Shown here: positions 7,332-14,355 of the stretch, piece after piece
Position numbering within the stretch: position 1 is the stretch's first letter
Layout: each line of letters opens with the position of its first letter
Source: Rhabdothermincola sediminis
GTDB lineage: Bacteria; Actinomycetota; Acidimicrobiia; Acidimicrobiales; Acidimicrobilacustridaceae
Direction: 5' to 3'
DNA length: 64,000 nt
Assembly (NCBI RefSeq): GCF_014805525.1
Contig: NZ_JACFSZ010000004.1
Span: forward strand, 62,001 to 126,000
The notes under the pieces: model-generated
The model's input: the letters and a program-made list of their open reading frames with translations, nothing else
Databases searched by the model: none
Told to the model about the DNA's origin: nothing
Translations under genes and position numbers: made by a program

Positions 7332-8024
7332 GTGAGCCACGACGGGCCGGAGATCGACCTGACCGATCCGCGCGCCCCGCGGCTCGACATCCTCAAGGCC
7401 CTCGGTGACAACACCCGCTACGCCATCTACCTGGAGCTGGCCCGCTCGCCCATCCCACTGGCCACCGCGGACATCGCCGAGATCCTGGGCCTGCACGTGA
7501 ACACCGTGCGGCCCCACCTGGAGCGCATGCGCGAGGTGGGGCTGCTCCAGGTCGACACCGAGGCCCGGGGTGGGGTGGGTCGGCCCCAGCACCGCTACTC
7601 CCTCGCCCCCGGCGCACCGTCGCTGGGGCTGGAGCCCTCGCCCTACCCGATCCTCACCGGGGTGCTCCTGCAGGCCGCGGCCGATGCCGGGCTCGACGGC
7701 TCGGAGCTCGCGGATGCCGCCCGGGCCCAGGGGCGGGCTGACGCCCGCCGGTGGGAGCCCGGCACCGACCCCATCGACGCCCTGATGATCGAGCAGGCCC
7801 GGCTGGGCTTCGACCCGGCCGTCGTCGACGGTGAGGGGTGCGCCACGGTGGCGTTCGCCCACTGCCCGTTCCGTTCCCTGGCGGAGTCCTATCCCGATCT
7901 CGTGTGCTCCGTGCACTGCGGGCTGGTGGAGGGGCTGGTGGACGAACTCGGTGATGCCGAGGTCACCGAGTTCCACCCGCTGGTCGACCGCACGCCCTGC
8001 CAGGTGGAGGTGGTCCGCCGATGA
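7332..8024 (+). CDS. SufR-like winged-helix iron-sulfur repressor
   Basis: Transcription regulator of 230 residues. Residues ~15-90 form an ArsR/DeoR-type winged helix (DILKALGDNTRYAIYLELA, then DIAEILGLHVNTVRPHLERM). The C-terminal part carries clustered cysteines at 170, 178, 192, 196 and 223, as expected for the cluster-sensing domain of SufR, which represses suf genes when it holds an iron-sulfur cluster. A TAAACT -10 six bases before the GTG start and the surrounding palindrome suggest leaderless, autoregulated expression. Neighbours are mrp (divergent) and an IscA-type carrier (86 bp downstream), both iron-sulfur proteins. The family call is good; the exact regulon is inferred. Confidence 0.82.
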   Translation: MSHDGPEIDLTDPRAPRLDILKALGDNTRYAIYLELARSPIPLATADIAEILGLHVNTVRPHLERMREVGLLQVDTEARGGVGRPQHRYSLAPGAPSLGLEPSPYPILTGVLLQAAADAGLDGSELADAARAQGRADARRWEPGTDPIDALMIEQARLGFDPAVVDGEGCATVAFAHCPFRSLAESYPDLVCSVHCGLVEGLVDELGDAEVTEFHPLVDRTPCQVEVVRR

Positions 8025-8109
8025 GGGCCATGTGCCCTCGGGTGCGGGTCGGCGCCGATCGCGGCGCCGGTATCCTTTTCCCGTCAAGACGATCCCAGGA
8101 GGCTCGATC

Positions 8110-8430
8110 GTGATCACCCTCACCGAGAGTGCGTCAGGCAAGGTGAAGGAGCTCATCGCCCAGGAGGGTGACGAGAACCTGATGCTGCGCGTCGCGGTGC
8201 GACCGGGCGGCTGCTCGGGCTTCAGCTACGAGATGTTCTTCGACACCGAGCGAGACAGCGACGACCTGACCGCCGAGTACGGCGGCGTCACGGTGGTGGT
8301 CGATCCTTCCAGTGCGCAGCTCCTCACCGGGGCCACGCTCGACTACAAGGACGGCCTGCAGGAGGCGGGGTTCTCGATCAACAACCCGAACGCCCAGCGC
8401 ACCTGCGGCTGCGGTCAGTCCTTCAGCTGA
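8110..8430 (+). CDS. HesB/IscA A-type iron-sulfur carrier (ErpA-like)
   Basis: A-type carrier of 106 residues that would pass iron-sulfur clusters to target proteins. The three cluster cysteines are in place: GGCSGFSY in the N-half and the C-terminal pair CGCG. GTG start at 8110 with a consensus AGGAGG about eight bases upstream, so unlike several neighbours it uses a Shine-Dalgarno site. It follows the SufR-like gene in the same direction and probably belongs to its regulon. Confidence 0.93.
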   Translation: MITLTESASGKVKELIAQEGDENLMLRVAVRPGGCSGFSYEMFFDTERDSDDLTAEYGGVTVVVDPSSAQLLTGATLDYKDGLQEAGFSINNPNAQRTCGCGQSFS

Positions 8431-8470
8431 CGGGTCGCCCCGTCGCCCCCTGACTGGACCAGCGAGGTCC

Positions 8471-8503
8471 TTGACCTCTCTCTCTCTCTCTCTCTGGTAT
8501 TAG
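8471..8503 (+). promoter_or_regulatory. Putative promoter with (CT)10 repeat in the spacer
   Basis: TTGACC (8471-8476) and TATTAG (8498-8503) could be -35 and -10 boxes, but the 21-bp spacer between them is almost wholly a CT dinucleotide run (ten CT units, 8476-8495). The spacing is longer than the usual 17 bp. The predicted transcript would lead into the secreted-protein operon about 85 bp downstream. Confidence 0.4.
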
Positions 8504-8589
8504 TACCTTGTCGCTATAAATTCATTGGCGACGAGGCGATGAGACCGCATCCGAGGGACTGCTCGGATGCATGGGAGGGAGACTCCGTC

Positions 8590-9045
8590 ATGAAGAGAGG
8601 CCGTACTACAGGTTCGCGGCGTGTTGCCCAGGGTGTGGGTGCAGTCGGTGTGGTGATCGGGGCGGTCGGCGTGGTGTCACCGGCACCGGCTCAGGCGACG
8701 TCAACGAACTGCATCGCGAACATCGGACTGCCTGCAGGTGGGGGCTTATGCACCACTGCCGTGGGCGGAGGCGTGCACATCGACCGCATGGACTACACGC
8801 GGCAAGCAGGGCAGGTCTGCAACTACACCGGCGGCTGGGAGGGCACCCTGCCGGATGGCTCGTTCATCGAGGGCTGGGGATCCGCGTTCTCGGGGTGCCG
8901 ATTCGGCACGGCAGGTGATTCGGAACGGGTTGACCGCGATTTCAAGAACAAGACGTGGTTCCGCGGGAAGTGGAAGGAGGAGGGTCGGGTCGGTCCCGGG
9001 CGGACGAGCCACTGCATCGAGCGGAACTGGTGGGACTTCTGTTGA
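8590..9045 (+). CDS. Secreted six-cysteine protein of unknown function
   Basis: Not recognised. The 151-residue product starts with a basic region and a hydrophobic core (residues ~13-35, rich in Val/Gly) ending at PAPAQATS, a Sec signal peptide with a likely cleavage near residue 38. The mature part (~110 residues) has six cysteines, which suggests three disulfides, many Gly and Trp, and ends NWWDFC. The ATG at 8590 is chosen because GGAGGGAG lies eight bases upstream; an earlier ATG at 8539 lacks one. It is the first gene of an operon: its stop overlaps the TTG of the following lipoprotein gene, and an adaptor plus ABC exporter follow. It may be a cargo, a signal or a toxin of that system. 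Confidence 0.65.
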   Translation: MKRGRTTGSRRVAQGVGAVGVVIGAVGVVSPAPAQATSTNCIANIGLPAGGGLCTTAVGGGVHIDRMDYTRQAGQVCNYTGGWEGTLPDGSFIEGWGSAFSGCRFGTAGDSERVDRDFKNKTWFRGKWKEEGRVGPGRTSHCIERNWWDFC

Positions 9046-9797
9046 GGATCCGAGCGGCTGCCAAGCGAGTCGGTCCGGGGTATCCCCCCGCTCTCGTGAT
9101 GGTGGCGGCGGTCGTGGCGCTCGCGGCGGGCTGTTCGGGCTCTGGAGCCTCGGCTGGCGACTCCGGGGAGGGCGGGCGAGCACGCTCCGCGGAGGCGATC
9201 GAGGCGGACCTGCGGGCGCAGGCCGCCGCGGCGGGGATCACCGTACCGGATGATCTTCGCCCGTCGGCAGGCCAGCTCGACGCGATGGCCGACGAGAAGG
9301 TGGAGCGCTTCGAGCTGGAGCGCCAAGTGCAGGCGTTCTTCGCTTGCCTGCGCGATGCCGGCTTCGAGGTCAAGGACCATGGCTGGGACGAGCAGCAGAA
9401 CGGTCCCGACTTCGGCGTGGTCCGGATATCGGACGGGCCGACCCCCTTCGACTCGAATCCCTACTTCGACCCTGCTTATGTCCGCTGCTACGGGGAGCAC
9501 TACGCGCTCGTGAGCACCGCTTGGGATCGCCAGAACCTTCCCAGCATGGACGAGTTGCGGGAGCGGGTACGAGCCATGCTGGAGTGCGCTGCGGACGCGG
9601 GTGTCGAGGCGTCGAGCCTCGATGAGCTAACGCCGACGATGCTCGAAGCGCTGAACGAGGTGAAGATGGGCCAGTCGAGTCTCCTGGACGACACAACCGC
9701 GAAGGCACTCGTCGCGTGTCATGAGCGTTATTCGAGCAAGATCAACACGGCGAACAAGGCCGAGGCAGCGCAGCTCAGCTCCGAGCGGCTCCGGTAG
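9042..9797 (+). CDS. Hypothetical lipoprotein
   Basis: 251-residue product with a hydrophobic signal segment ending in the lipobox ALAAGC at about residues 26-31, then a Gly/Ser-rich linker and a mostly helical, charged domain. Four further cysteines lie in FACLRDAGFEV, VRCYGEHY, MLECAADAG and VACHERY, spaced like a conserved extracytoplasmic domain found in actinobacterial lipoproteins of unknown function. The TTG start at 9042 overlaps the TGA of the upstream secreted protein by four bases, which both supports the start and shows coupling. It lies directly before the adaptor gene, so it may be a surface partner of the exporter. Confidence 0.65.
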   Translation: MRIRAAAKRVGPGYPPALVMVAAVVALAAGCSGSGASAGDSGEGGRARSAEAIEADLRAQAAAAGITVPDDLRPSAGQLDAMADEKVERFELERQVQAFFACLRDAGFEVKDHGWDEQQNGPDFGVVRISDGPTPFDSNPYFDPAYVRCYGEHYALVSTAWDRQNLPSMDELRERVRAMLECAADAGVEASSLDELTPTMLEALNEVKMGQSSLLDDTTAKALVACHERYSSKINTANKAEAAQLSSERLR

Positions 9798-9800
9798 ACG

Positions 9801-10937
9801 TTGTCCGGCCTCGTTCGTCACCTGATGTTCGGCTCCCGGTTCGCTCGCGGGGTGGTGCCCTTGCTCGCCCCGCTTGCTGTCCTCGTGGCGCTGATCGTGA
9901 TCGTCCTGCGCGTCGACACCAACGCGGTCGGAGCGATCACTGGCCCGGGACGCCTGGACACCCTTGTCGTCGAGGAGGCTCTCGTGCCGAAGACCGTTCG
10001 CGCGAGCCTCGTCAGTTCCGGGCGTCGATCGGCCACACTTCGCACGGCACCGGGCACGGCGGGCACGGTCACGGCTGTGTCGATCGAGGCAGGCTCCACG
10101 ATACGCACCGGTGCGCCCTTGTTCGAGGTGAACGGTCGCACGGTGCTGGCTGCGGCGACCGAGCGACCCTTCTACCGTCCGATCGGCCCAGGGGCATCGG
10201 GCCCGGACGTGGAGATGCTCGGCCAGCTCCTGTCGCGACTCGGGCTTGTCGACCCCTCGGTCGTCGGTCGCCAGGCCGGCTGGGAGCTGGTCCAGGGGAT
10301 CGACCGGCTCTGGCGGCAGCTCGGCGACGACCCCGGCCAGAACTACCAGTTCGAGCCGAGCTGGCTGGTGTGGATCCCCGTGGACGAGATGGTCGTGGCG
10401 GACTCGGTCCTGGAGGTGGGGATGCCCGTGCCGGAGATCATCGGTGCGGCCGTCGGCGCCCACGCGGCAGCTCGGGTCATGCTCTCGGATGGCAGCGAGC
10501 TGCCACGCGATGACTGGAGCAGGTACCGGGTGCAGCAGTTCAACGGTGCCGCGGTGCCGGGAATGGAGCCGCCACTCGAGGACGTCGTCGGCGATCCGGG
10601 CCGGTACCTGGAGTCGGCGATGGGAGCTGGTGGCTCGGCGCCGGACGCTGGTGGGCCACGGGCCACCGGGGGTGTGCAGGCCGAGAGCACCCAGGAGGCT
10701 TCGTACTCGTTGGTGTTGCAACTGCCTGAGACGGTCGAAGGTGCCGTCGTGCCGTTGACCGCTCTTCTGGGTGTTCCGGGCCGCCAGTGCGTCGTCGTGG
10801 TCGAGGAAGGTCGCCGGGAGACCCGAGCGGTGGACGCACTCGGAGAGGCGAACGGCCGCCCCGTCGTCGAGGGCATCTCACCGGGAGATCGCATCCTCGT
10901 CTCGCCGGACCCGCGGGTGTTCCGATGCTCGGGCTGA
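9801..10937 (+). CDS. Membrane-fusion/adaptor protein of an ABC exporter
   Basis: 378 residues. One transmembrane helix (~residues 17-40) precedes an extracytoplasmic region with a lipoyl-like hairpin (GTVTAVSIEAGSTIRTGAPLF) and the actinobacterial adaptor pattern in which a peptidoglycan-binding-type segment (GPGASGPDVEMLGQLLSRLG) replaces the long coiled coil of MacA/HlyD. The C-terminal portion (VVPLTALLGVPG ... GDRILVSP) is the typical membrane-proximal barrel. The TTG start at 9801 is three bases after the previous stop; ATG at 9825 is an alternative. The ATPase and permease genes follow immediately, so the three would form a MacAB-like efflux complex adapted to a Gram-positive envelope. 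Confidence 0.72.
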   Translation: MSGLVRHLMFGSRFARGVVPLLAPLAVLVALIVIVLRVDTNAVGAITGPGRLDTLVVEEALVPKTVRASLVSSGRRSATLRTAPGTAGTVTAVSIEAGSTIRTGAPLFEVNGRTVLAAATERPFYRPIGPGASGPDVEMLGQLLSRLGLVDPSVVGRQAGWELVQGIDRLWRQLGDDPGQNYQFEPSWLVWIPVDEMVVADSVLEVGMPVPEIIGAAVGAHAAARVMLSDGSELPRDDWSRYRVQQFNGAAVPGMEPPLEDVVGDPGRYLESAMGAGGSAPDAGGPRATGGVQAESTQEASYSLVLQLPETVEGAVVPLTALLGVPGRQCVVVVEEGRRETRAVDALGEANGRPVVEGISPGDRILVSPDPRVFRCSG

Positions 10938-10944
10938 GAGGGCC

Positions 10945-11577
10945 ATGAGCGGCTCGGTCCACCTCGACGGAGTGACCTTCACGTATCGGCGTGCCAACCG
11001 CTGCTTCGGCCCTTACGAGGCCGAGCTGCGCTTGGGCGAGCTGGTCGCGATCATGGGGCCATCCGGAGCGGGGAAGTCGACGCTGCTGTGGCTCATCGCC
11101 GGACTGCTGAAGCCCGCTGCAGGCACGATCACCCGCCCGGCCCCGCGCTCACCCAACCGCCCCGCCGTCGCATGGGTCACCCAGCAGACGAACCTGCTCT
11201 CGTCCCGGTCGGTGCTCGACAACGTGTTGGTGGCGATCCGCGCGTTCGGTGTCCCGACCGTTGCCGACATGGCGCTCGCCCGCCAGCGTCTCGCGGATGT
11301 CGGCCTCGGCGCGTACGGTGATCGCCGGAGCGCCGAGCTGTCCGGCGGTGAGCGTCAGCGGCTGTGCGTCGCTCGTGCGGTGGCTGGAGGTGCCCCCGTC
11401 CTGCTGGCGGACGAGCCCACCGGCCAGCTCGACGACGCGACCTCCCGTGGGGTCTTCCAGGCCCTCCGAACCGCGACCTCCGACGCAGTCGTGATCGTCG
11501 CCACCCATGACACGGCGATCCGCAACGTCGCCGATCGGGTCTTCCAACTGCGCGATGGCTGCCTGGTCGAGTCCTGA
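10945..11577 (+). CDS. ABC transporter ATP-binding protein (MacB/LolD type)
   Basis: 210-residue nucleotide-binding subunit. All motifs are intact: Walker A GPSGAGKST near residue 36, Q-loop QQTN, signature LSGGERQRLCVARA, Walker B VLLADEPTG, and the H-loop ATHD. Length and sequence match the stand-alone ATPases that pair with FtsX-like permeases. The ATG at 10945 is seven bases after the adaptor stop. The end overlaps the start of the permease gene by 23 bases. Confidence 0.93.
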   Translation: MSGSVHLDGVTFTYRRANRCFGPYEAELRLGELVAIMGPSGAGKSTLLWLIAGLLKPAAGTITRPAPRSPNRPAVAWVTQQTNLLSSRSVLDNVLVAIRAFGVPTVADMALARQRLADVGLGAYGDRRSAELSGGERQRLCVARAVAGGAPVLLADEPTGQLDDATSRGVFQALRTATSDAVVIVATHDTAIRNVADRVFQLRDGCLVES

Positions 11578-12637
11578 TCGGCCGCCGCGACCGCAGGTCG
11601 GCTACGAGGCGTTCGCGAACGTGGGCGCGAACCGGCTCACCACCCTCCTGCTCGCAGTGGGCCTGTTCGGGATGCTGACCGTGTCGGTAGGCCCGATGCT
11701 GTTTGGGGATCGCGCCGCGATCCGCGACACCATCGAGGCGGTCGAGATGGGCACGCTCACCTACGAGCTGCATCCGTCGGATCGCTCGCAGAACCCCACC
11801 ATCGGGGCCGAGGAGTGCGATGTGGGCTGGTTGAACCCGGTCGGGGTGATCCGCTGGAGCGGTGCCGCATCGGCATCGCGCTCGGTGACGCCTCGAGGTG
11901 GCCTCACGCTTCCGGTGCCGGCTTACGACGTCTCCGCAGGGATGCTACGGCGCCTCGGGGTCGCACCCGGGAGCGATGAGGTGCTTGTCGGAGCGGCCTA
12001 CGCGGAGGAAGCCGGTCTCCGCTCGGGGTCCGTGCTGCTCATCGACGATCGTGAGCGGTACGCACGCGTGGTGCCGCTGCCCGGTGAGCTGCATGCCTAC
12101 CAGCGCGCCGTGCTGGTACCGAGCACCGAGTTCCGGGCCACCACTTGTGTGGTCGGCCTCGACCCGGCGGTGTGGCGTGCCCCGGACCGGTCGCTCGACG
12201 CCACTGTTCCGATGGCGATCAGTGACTGGCTGCGACGCTGTGTCGCGTGTGACCAGGTGCGGATCTCCGATGCGGTTCGCGCCGCGGCACGACGAGCCGA
12301 CTTCTGGCCGATCGGGGTGGTGGGGGCGGCCCTGCTCGGTGTGCTGTACGTGATCCTGCGGCGGTCGGATCTGGCGGTGTACCGGCTCGTCGGCTTCGGG
12401 CGGGCCGGCACCGCGACGGTCGCCGGTTTGGAGGCGTTCGTGATCGGGGCGTGGTCAGCCGCGGTCGCTGCGGTGGCGTTCGCTGGAGTGTTGGATCGGC
12501 CACCGCCAGTTCCGCGGGAGCTCGCGATCCGATACGTCCTGATAGGTGCGTGCATCGTCGCGGCGTGGGTGTCCGGTGTCGCACTCGGGGCCATGGCGAT
12601 CTCCGAGCGCCGCGTCATCGCAGCGCTGCGAGGGTGA
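11555..12637 (+). CDS. FtsX/MacB-like ABC transporter permease
   Basis: 360-residue membrane subunit. One transmembrane helix near residues 28-48, a large extracytoplasmic domain (~50-230), then three helices near 236-256, 280-306 and 326-350: the four-helix MacB/FtsX layout. I choose the ATG at 11555, inside the end of the ATPase gene; the frame stays open a little further upstream without a better start. The domain carries three cysteines (EECDVGW, TTCVVG, RRCVACDQ) that may be disulfide-linked. With the preceding ATPase and adaptor it should form a complete exporter. Substrate unknown; the two secreted proteins at the head of the operon are candidates. Confidence 0.8.
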   Translation: MAAWSSPDRPPRPQVGYEAFANVGANRLTTLLLAVGLFGMLTVSVGPMLFGDRAAIRDTIEAVEMGTLTYELHPSDRSQNPTIGAEECDVGWLNPVGVIRWSGAASASRSVTPRGGLTLPVPAYDVSAGMLRRLGVAPGSDEVLVGAAYAEEAGLRSGSVLLIDDRERYARVVPLPGELHAYQRAVLVPSTEFRATTCVVGLDPAVWRAPDRSLDATVPMAISDWLRRCVACDQVRISDAVRAAARRADFWPIGVVGAALLGVLYVILRRSDLAVYRLVGFGRAGTATVAGLEAFVIGAWSAAVAAVAFAGVLDRPPPVPRELAIRYVLIGACIVAAWVSGVALGAMAISERRVIAALRG

Positions 12638-12661
12638 GAGCGAGAAGCAAGGAGCCGCCGT

Positions 12662-13273
12662 ATGGCGATCGGGGAGATGGTGGCAACGGAACGGGTGCGG
12701 CTTCGTGCTGTCGATCCGGACGACGTCCCGCACCTGTGGGCGCTCGTGCAAGATCCGCTCGTCGCGCAGCGCTGGCGGACGATGGGGGCCAGCGTCTCTC
12801 CTGGTGAGTTCCAGGAATCGCTCTGGGCGGGCGTTCTCGTCCAACACCTTGCCGTCGATCAGCAGTCGGGTGAACGTGTGGCGTGGCTGATCTGCTACGA
12901 CGCGAACCACCGGCATCTTCACGCGTCGTTCGCAGTGGTGGCGTTTCCCGCCTATAGCGGCTCCAGGGCGTTGCGAGATGCCATCCATCTCTTCATCGAC
13001 TACCTGTTCGCCACGTGGCCTCTCCGCCAACTTCTCGTCGAGGTGCCCGAGTTCAACCTCCCGTCCGTTGCCGCGGCGTTGCGGCGGTTCGCCGAACACG
13101 TCGGGTCGATCCCGGAGTACCTCTTCACGATGGACCGTTGGTGGAGCCTCGAGATCTTCACCATCAGGCGGGATGCTCGGCTCGAGGATGCCCGAGCGAG
13201 GCTCTCGCAACGCAGGGTGATGGTCGAGGCGGGGCCCTTCCAGTTCGAGCTCACGGATCCCCGTGAGCCGTGA
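12662..13273 (+). CDS. GNAT-family acetyltransferase-like protein
   Basis: 203-residue protein. The start (TERVRLRAVDPDDVPHLWALVQDPLVAQRW) matches the N-terminus of RimJ/RimL-type N-acetyltransferases, and a central stretch followed by ALRDAIHLFIDYLF fits the acetyl-CoA-binding helix, although the usual Q/RxxGxG/A loop is not clear (PAYSGSRALRDA). AAGGAG lies seven bases before the ATG. It follows the permease by 24 bp and may be co-transcribed, possibly modifying the operon product or conferring self-protection; that role is speculative. Confidence 0.65.
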   Translation: MAIGEMVATERVRLRAVDPDDVPHLWALVQDPLVAQRWRTMGASVSPGEFQESLWAGVLVQHLAVDQQSGERVAWLICYDANHRHLHASFAVVAFPAYSGSRALRDAIHLFIDYLFATWPLRQLLVEVPEFNLPSVAAALRRFAEHVGSIPEYLFTMDRWWSLEIFTIRRDARLEDARARLSQRRVMVEAGPFQFELTDPREP

Positions 13274-13314
13274 AGGTCGGGACAGCGTGGCCGGCCGCGT
13301 GCGAGCGCTGGGGG

Positions 13315-14286
13315 TCACCCGGTGAGCCGGTCGAGCGCTTGGCGGAGCTCCTGGCGGTCGAAGACGTTGTCGAGCCGCTCGACGATCACCCCCGAGCGGT
13401 CGGCGACGAACAGGCACGGCTCGAACACCAGCCCGTAGGCGTCGACAACCGGCGCCAGCGTGGCGGTGGCCAGATCGCCCGTGGCGGCCGCGTCAGCCCA
13501 GACCTCGGCGTGGAGGAACTGCACCCCCGAACGTGAGCCGACCTCCTCGAGGAGCAGATTCAGGACCGGCCCGCAGGCTGTGCTGGTGCAGAACCGTGGC
13601 GTCGCCACCAGCAGCACCGTGGGCTCGGCGGCGGCCAGCGCCTCGGTGAGCGTCGGCTCGTGGAGCGGGCAGGGGGGCTCGTGGGTGCAGTAGGGCTCGA
13701 CCCCGCGATGGTCGCTCGGCGTCGGGGTGTCGACCGGCACCATCTGGTGGCCTGCTTGGGGCAGCGGCACCTGGTCGGCGGTGTCCACCTGCACCGCCTG
13801 GCGGCGGGTGCCACCGTCGATGTCGGCGGTGATCTGGTAGAGGCCGGGGGTGGCGAAGGTGGTGCGCAGGGGGAAGTATGGGTACGGCACGCCGTCGCGG
13901 TGCGCAGCCACCCGCACGGGCTCCCCGACGGGCTGGTCGCTCTCGTCCCGCACGTGGAACGTGAGCTCGTCCGGCACGTCCGTGGCCCGTGCGCCGTCAC
14001 TCGTGACCAGGGCGAAGGTCAGCCGCTGTTCGGTGCCGGCCACGAGGTAGCCGCCCCGGAACTCGAAGTTCGCCACCAGCTCGCGCTGGCCCTCTCTCAG
14101 CGGCTCGAGGCTCACGGTTCCCTCTTGACGGGATTCCCCGGTCTTCCCGCAGGCGGCGAGGACCGCCAGGCCCGCCGAGCCGGCGAGGAACGAGCGCCTG
14201 CTGAGCCGCCGGGGCTCGGCCCGGGGCCCGACCCGAGGCTCGGCCACGCCTCCTGCGATGCGGCGGCGCTGCGGTTCGGGAGCCAC
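13315..14286 (-). CDS. Tat-exported lipoprotein with thioredoxin-like domain
   Basis: 323 residues. The N-terminus holds a twin-arginine signal (RRLSRRSFLAGSAG) running into a lipobox (AVLAAC), so the folded protein is exported by Tat and lipid-anchored. Residues ~60-150 look like an Ig-type sandwich. The C-terminal half resembles a thioredoxin fold with FCTSTACGP where the active cysteines are four residues apart, and ends in VDAYGLVFEPCLFVADRSGVIVERLDN. The GTG at 14286 is eight bases after TAGGTT (14300-14295). The much longer frame that continues upstream is antisense to the next gene and rejected. Family known only as predicted; function likely redox or metal related. Confidence 0.7.
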   Translation of the reverse strand: MAPEPQRRRIAGGVAEPRVGPRAEPRRLSRRSFLAGSAGLAVLAACGKTGESRQEGTVSLEPLREGQRELVANFEFRGGYLVAGTEQRLTFALVTSDGARATDVPDELTFHVRDESDQPVGEPVRVAAHRDGVPYPYFPLRTTFATPGLYQITADIDGGTRRQAVQVDTADQVPLPQAGHQMVPVDTPTPSDHRGVEPYCTHEPPCPLHEPTLTEALAAAEPTVLLVATPRFCTSTACGPVLNLLLEEVGSRSGVQFLHAEVWADAAATGDLATATLAPVVDAYGLVFEPCLFVADRSGVIVERLDNVFDRQELRQALDRLTG

Positions 14287-14355
14287 GAGTGGTGAACCTA
14301 TCCTCGCTCCGGTGAGCAATGGTCGCGCCACGGGCGGAGCGATGGGGCAGCGGGC

